Source: Entomobacter blattae (GTDB lineage: Bacteria > Pseudomonadota > Alphaproteobacteria > Acetobacterales > Acetobacteraceae). Taken from it: a DNA stretch of 64,000 nt. Shown here one piece after another: positions 60,345 through 64,000 of the stretch (position 1 is its first letter; each line of letters begins with the position of its first letter). The DNA is taken from NCBI RefSeq assembly GCF_014672835.1, contig NZ_CP060244.1:1219001-1283000 (forward strand), in the 5' to 3' direction. The position numbers were made by a program, and so were the translations under genes. Below the pieces are notes generated by a model. That model saw only the letters and a list, made by a program, of their open reading frames with translations. It made no database searches and was not told the origin of the DNA.

Positions 60345-60400
60345 GTTTGTGCCAGAGTTTGTGCCAGAGTTTGCGCCAGAGTTTGCGCCAGAGTTTGCGA
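60345..60400. repeat. 12-mer tandem repeat, 4.6 copies
   Basis: GTTTGYGCCAGA repeats four times plus a partial copy; two copies have T and two have C at the variable position. 60130-60235 also repeats GTAAAGTAAGAGTACTGTAAA words. Non-coding. Confidence 0.85.
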
Positions 60401-60646
60401 ATGAAGAGGCCTGCTGGGTGGGTTATCAACGTGCATGGTTTTCCTGGTCTCCTTAGGAGGGTGTAACCTTGTGCTAGACTATCATTGCCCTGATTTTCTC
60501 GTTGCGCAAAACTGGCCCATTCGGCCAGCCTATGGCCCATTATTTGTAAATCGCTATGGTCTTACTAGCTATGGTTTTATTAAGGGTAAAATGTCTTATT
60601 ATTGGTGAAATTATTATTAGAAAAATTCCATGATGAAAGGGACAAG

Positions 60647-61336
60647 ATGGCCCAAAAACCAAGCCCTTCTCTACCAGATCTTTTTGAATATCTTTCTAAG
60701 GATAGGCCGCCTGCCATTCAGTCCTTAGGGGCGGGGGCTTTTCTGTTTCGTGGGGCGGCATTATCGGCGGCTTCGGCTTTATTGCAGGCGGTGGGACGTA
60801 TTGCTCAGAGTTCTCCCTTTCGCCATATGGTTACGCCGGGGGGCTATCGTATGGGGGCTGCCATGACCAGTTGTGGGCCGCTCGGTTGGGTAACCGATGC
60901 CCAAAAGGGTTACCGCTACGAACCCAAAGACCCGCAAACCGGTCAGCCATGGCCCGCTATGCCCCAGGAATTTTTAGCTCTTTCAACCCATCTGGCCGAG
61001 CAGGCAGGGTTTAAAGGATTTGTGCCTTCAACCTGCCTGATCAATCGCTACAGGGCTGGGCAACAAATGGGCCTTCATCAGGATAAGGATGAGGGGGATA
61101 GAAGTGCGCCGGTTGTTGCCATTTCCCTTGGGTTGTCGGCAACATTTGCCTTTGGAGGCTTACAGCGGCAAGACCCTGTTCAGCGTTATCGGCTCCACCA
61201 TGGCGATGGTGTTGTCTGGGGGGGTGCTAGCCGCCTGTGTTACCATGGTATTTCTTCCATAAAAGATGATGGCATAAGGCCGCTCGGGCTGGATGTGCGT
61301 ATAAGCCTTACCTTCCGTTATGTTGTTATGGTATAG
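60647..61336 (+). CDS. alkB: AlkB-type 2-oxoglutarate/Fe(II) dioxygenase
   Basis: 229 residues. AlkB removes methyl groups from 1-methyladenine and 3-methylcytosine in DNA. Visible are the substrate loop MTSCGPLGWVTDAQKGYRY, PSTCLINRYRAGQQMGLHQD with the HxD iron ligands, SLGLSATFAFGG, the distal His in LCYHGI and the 2-oxoglutarate Arg pair in DVRISLTFR. I chose ATG 60647 (AAAGGGA at good spacing) over the upstream TTG 60602, which would add 15 residues. Confidence 0.92.
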   Translation: MAQKPSPSLPDLFEYLSKDRPPAIQSLGAGAFLFRGAALSAASALLQAVGRIAQSSPFRHMVTPGGYRMGAAMTSCGPLGWVTDAQKGYRYEPKDPQTGQPWPAMPQEFLALSTHLAEQAGFKGFVPSTCLINRYRAGQQMGLHQDKDEGDRSAPVVAISLGLSATFAFGGLQRQDPVQRYRLHHGDGVVWGGASRLCYHGISSIKDDGIRPLGLDVRISLTFRYVVMV

Positions 61337-61439
61337 AAACAAGTATGTTGTTATGTTGTAAAAACAAGATGCTCTGCTGGTGGGTGTAAGAAGATAAGAT
61401 GCTGTCATTCAAGGCATACCGGGTAAAATTAAAAATACG

Positions 61440-61790
61440 GGCAAAATTAACAATAAAGGCCTTGTGGTGCCCACTCTGGATAAGCTGGTGAATTGGGGCC
61501 GTACGGGGAGTTACCGTACGGGGGAGTTTATGGCCCATATGGCCTATGTCTTTTGGGCTGGTCTGTTGTGCGGTGGAGATGATCCATGCCTATAGACCTC
61601 GTTATGATTTGGACGGGATGGGAATATTCTCCGAGGCTCTCCTCGGCAACCTGATGTTATGATCGTTGCTGGAACGCTTACAAATAAAATGGCGCCGGCA
61701 CTAAGGCGTGTTTATAACCAAATGGCAGAACCCAGATGGAGAATTTCCATGGGATCATGCGCAAATGGGGGAGGGGTGGAATTTGCTGTT
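61440..61790 (+). pseudogene. nuoB: nuoB pseudogene (complex I subunit B)
   Basis: [18 protein letters not shown] is followed in a shifted frame by [26 protein letters not shown] with the tandem Cys of cluster N2, and in a third frame by [39 protein letters not shown] and MGSCANGGG. Together this is about 110 of ~180 residues with at least two frameshifts and the C-terminal Cys region lost. No other nuo genes are near, so it is a displaced relic of the complex I operon. Confidence 0.92.
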
Positions 61791-62239
61791 TTATAGTGGG
61801 AATGTTATTGTTTTACGCAGGGAGTTTTTGTAAAAAGCCAGTATGTGGCCATAATTTTATATTATGGTTCTGCCGTATCATTTCTAGAAGGATAAAAGGG
61901 TCAGTTTTTTATAAAATAGGTCTTATAAACAGGTTTTATAAAATAGGTTAAGGGGCCAAGCAGGAGGGTGGCCTGTGAAGGATATGAGAGGGTAAGGGGT
62001 TATGAGAGCACACTGAAGACCCAAGCAGCCACAGGGCAAAAACAGCCTTTATACTAAGGGGGTGTAGCCAGGGGGTATGGGTCAGAGATTGTAGCTCATG
62101 GTTTGTGGGCCAATGGTTGTGGACTGGTGATTGTGGATTAGGGCTTTTGGGTGGTAACAGGCTTTAGAAAAATGGCGGGGTTTTCTGTGTTTTTGTTTTT
62201 CTGGCCGAGGCCTATAAGGATAACAAAGAGGAAAAAATA
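61791..62239. other. spacer before the sensor gene
   Basis: No gene recognised. 62085-62150 repeats GTTTGTGGGCCAATGGTTG/TGGACTGGTGATTGTGG words, as in other spacers. Confidence 0.4.
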
Positions 62240-64000
62240 GTGGCAAGTGAAGAGCTGGTTGACCCCACAGGGGAGGAGTCTCATCCATTTCGTCGTTTTA
62301 TGATTCAGATTGCGATTCCGATTATTGGGGTTATTTTGGTTGTTTTGGTGATTGTTGGTGTAAGCCTTCATTCCTATAACTCCACACGGGAAGGGGTGCT
62401 GAGGCTTTCGCACACCATTCTTCTCAACCAGCAACAGCGGGTTTCAAAAGAAGTAGCCGACTTTCTAGAGCCCGCCTCAACAGCAGCTTTCATCCTTGAT
62501 GATATGATCCACCACAGCCCCATCCGCTATGAAAGGGGCCTGTTCGAGATCTATACCACAAGCCTCTTGCGGAAAATCCCCCAATTTCAGTCCTTCTATC
62601 TGGCTGATGAGGATGGCAACTTTGCCATGGTTGAACATATGAGTGAGGGACGCTTGCGTCGCACGCTTCTGCAAAGAGACCCCACCACCCATAAAATGGT
62701 CTTCTACCGCCGGATCTATAATCAGGATGGTGTGCTGATCGGCCAAAGCTCCGACCCCAGCAACGGATATGACCCCCGCACACGGCCATGGTATAAAAAT
62801 GCCGGCAAGGATGGCATGATCCAATGGTATAAGCCGTATTACCTCAGTTACTTGCACGAGGTGCTGATCGCCTCTGCGGCCTCTTTTCAGGGGGCTGATG
62901 GCAAGAAAAAAGTCTTCTCAGTGAACATCACCTTAAGCCAGCTGACCACATTTTTGTCTTCCCTACGTTTTGGTACCCATGGGGATGCCGCCATTATTGA
63001 CAAGGATGGCCACTTTATTGCCGGTAGGCGCCTTTTGGAAGTAGCTCACCAAAAGCAGAAATCCAATGCTGAGTGGGACCCCACCGATACGGTGGTCGAT
63101 AGCCAGCATACCCCGGTGTTAATGCGCGCTTATGATGACTTTCGTGTCAATAGTTATGGGGTCCGTGAGATTCAAAAGGATAATAAGCGTTATATCATGA
63201 TTGCAGCAGCCCTTCCCTCTGATACCCAGGGGTGGATTTTGCTGGTGGTGGTACCTGAAAATGACTTCTCTGACTTTACAGCGTCCGATGGAAAGCAGAA
63301 TTTTCTGTTTTCTCTGGTCATTGTAGGCCTGGCCATTGTCTTGGCAGGCTTGCTTATCCGCCAGGGAAGGCGAACAGAAAAAGCCCGTAAGGATTTTCGC
63401 ACCCAACAATATATCAACCAACAGCAGGGCCAAATTATCGGAGATTTCGCAAGAGACCCAACCTTGCTCAACCCACAAGAAGAAGCTCTTAAACTCACAG
63501 AAGAATTGGCGAGCCTTTCGCATAGCAAGCGCGTGGGTTTATGGCGCTTATTGCGAGATGGCAGCACGTTATTATGCGATGATTTTTACGATGTCCAAGG
63601 CGATACCCACACCGGTGGCTTTGAAATTGCCAATGCGGAAATGTCAGCTTTCTTCAGCCTTATTCAAGAAGGGGGGACAGTGCATATTGAGGATGCGAGC
63701 AGAGATGATCGGGTGCTGCCTTATTACCGGCAATATATGAGCAAGTTCGGCTCTACCTCGCTTGATATTTTTATTGTCCAGGGTGAGGGCTCTGCCTCAG
63801 CTGGGGCGATTGTCCTAGAGGATGCCGAAATTATCCGCAATGTGGCCAATACTGTTGAGCTGGTCGGGGCGATTGTAGCCTTGCGCTTTGCCGTCGCTAA
63901 CCGGGAGATGATAGGCTATACCCGCAAAGTAGCCTCTCAAAGCCAGCCCGTTATACTGGCCCAAAAAGAGCAAAACCTTATTGGCGAGCAGGGGGTTAAT
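62240..64000 (+). CDS. membrane sensor with dCache and GAF domains (partial, runs off the window)
   Basis: 587 codons are open to the window edge. A first membrane helix at about 20-43 (IAIPIIGVILVVLVIVGVSL) is followed by a periplasmic dCache-like region (about 45-350) with the characteristic DPRTRPWYKNAG motif and DAAIIDKDGHFIAGRR. A second helix lies at about 354-375. A cytoplasmic GAF-like domain (about 410-560) has VGLWRLLRDGSTLLCDDFYD. The output domain lies beyond the edge and could be a nucleotide cyclase, phosphatase, diguanylate cyclase or kinase. The start is GTG 62240 with AGAGGA 7 bases upstream. Confidence 0.82.
   Translation, partial: MASEELVDPTGEESHPFRRFMIQIAIPIIGVILVVLVIVGVSLHSYNSTREGVLRLSHTILLNQQQRVSKEVADFLEPASTAAFILDDMIHHSPIRYERGLFEIYTTSLLRKIPQFQSFYLADEDGNFAMVEHMSEGRLRRTLLQRDPTTHKMVFYRRIYNQDGVLIGQSSDPSNGYDPRTRPWYKNAGKDGMIQWYKPYYLSYLHEVLIASAASFQGADGKKKVFSVNITLSQLTTFLSSLRFGTHGDAAIIDKDGHFIAGRRLLEVAHQKQKSNAEWDPTDTVVDSQHTPVLMRAYDDFRVNSYGVREIQKDNKRYIMIAAALPSDTQGWILLVVVPENDFSDFTASDGKQNFLFSLVIVGLAIVLAGLLIRQGRRTEKARKDFRTQQYINQQQGQIIGDFARDPTLLNPQEEALKLTEELASLSHSKRVGLWRLLRDGSTLLCDDFYDVQGDTHTGGFEIANAEMSAFFSLIQEGGTVHIEDASRDDRVLPYYRQYMSKFGSTSLDIFIVQGEGSASAGAIVLEDAEIIRNVANTVELVGAIVALRFAVANREMIGYTRKVASQSQPVILAQKEQNLIGEQGVN

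Overview
The window looks like chromosome of an acetic acid bacterium (Acetobacteraceae, Alphaproteobacteria), probably insect- or gut-associated. I infer this from the protein styles: a single-chain quinol nitric oxide reductase, a De Ley-Doudoroff galactonate cluster, an ExbB-ExbD-ExbD-TonB set, a serine carboxypeptidase S10 and a royal-jelly/Yellow family protein. The base composition is moderate for the family. No species can be named from sequence alone. Gene density is unusually low. Intact genes are separated by hundreds of bases of decayed DNA rich in short, imperfect local repeats.

Layout: 1-4900 holds a beta-helix phage tail protein between broken pieces of rpoC, gatB and rpsP. 4.9-11.8 kb carries an S10 carboxypeptidase, a short type I-E-like CRISPR array, a broken rplB, the exbD/exbD/exbB/tonB energy-transduction genes and a DUF305 protein. 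11.8-18 kb has a small hypothetical gene, a decayed CRISPR-like tract, a lipase-like protein, a GT61 glycosyltransferase and an EamA transporter. 18.6-23.7 kb has an mnmG fragment, then the galactonate cluster (GntR/FadR regulator, dgoK, dgoA, dgoD). 24.3-26.8 kb is norB under a well-formed NsrR-type operator. 27.6-28.9 kb has a secreted triple-repeat cysteine protein and a VOC-family protein. 30-34.2 kb is a phage tail-fibre island (collagen-like fibre, LamG-like protein, SGNH esterase). 34.3-43.5 kb contains an unknown pseudogene, panB followed by a second CRISPR-like array, pncA, htpG, a YidB-like gene and an N-formylglutamate amidohydrolase. 43.7-45.3 kb is a prophage scar at tRNA-Val(GAC). 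45.3-49.7 kb has two aldo-keto reductases and a large secreted-type hypothetical protein. 49.7-55.6 kb is mostly non-coding or broken but contains a good candidate for an FNR-activated small RNA. 55.6-64 kb has a royal-jelly family protein, a possible lysozyme inhibitor, a lipoprotein, alkB, a nuoB pseudogene and a dCache/GAF sensor that runs off the end.

The most unusual property is that at least fifteen intergenic stretches are recognisable broken pieces of universally conserved housekeeping genes: rpoC three times, rplB twice, and gatB, rpsP, bamA, mnmG, serS, ilvA, cmk, hisS, sufB and nuoB. They lie on both strands, carry frameshifts, and mix with decayed CRISPR arrays and phage remnants. 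Working copies must exist elsewhere if the organism is viable. Short-word repeat expansion has also entered coding sequence, giving dgoK, the galactonate regulator and htpG low-complexity extensions or insertions. All identifications come from reading translated sequence by eye; no database search was possible.
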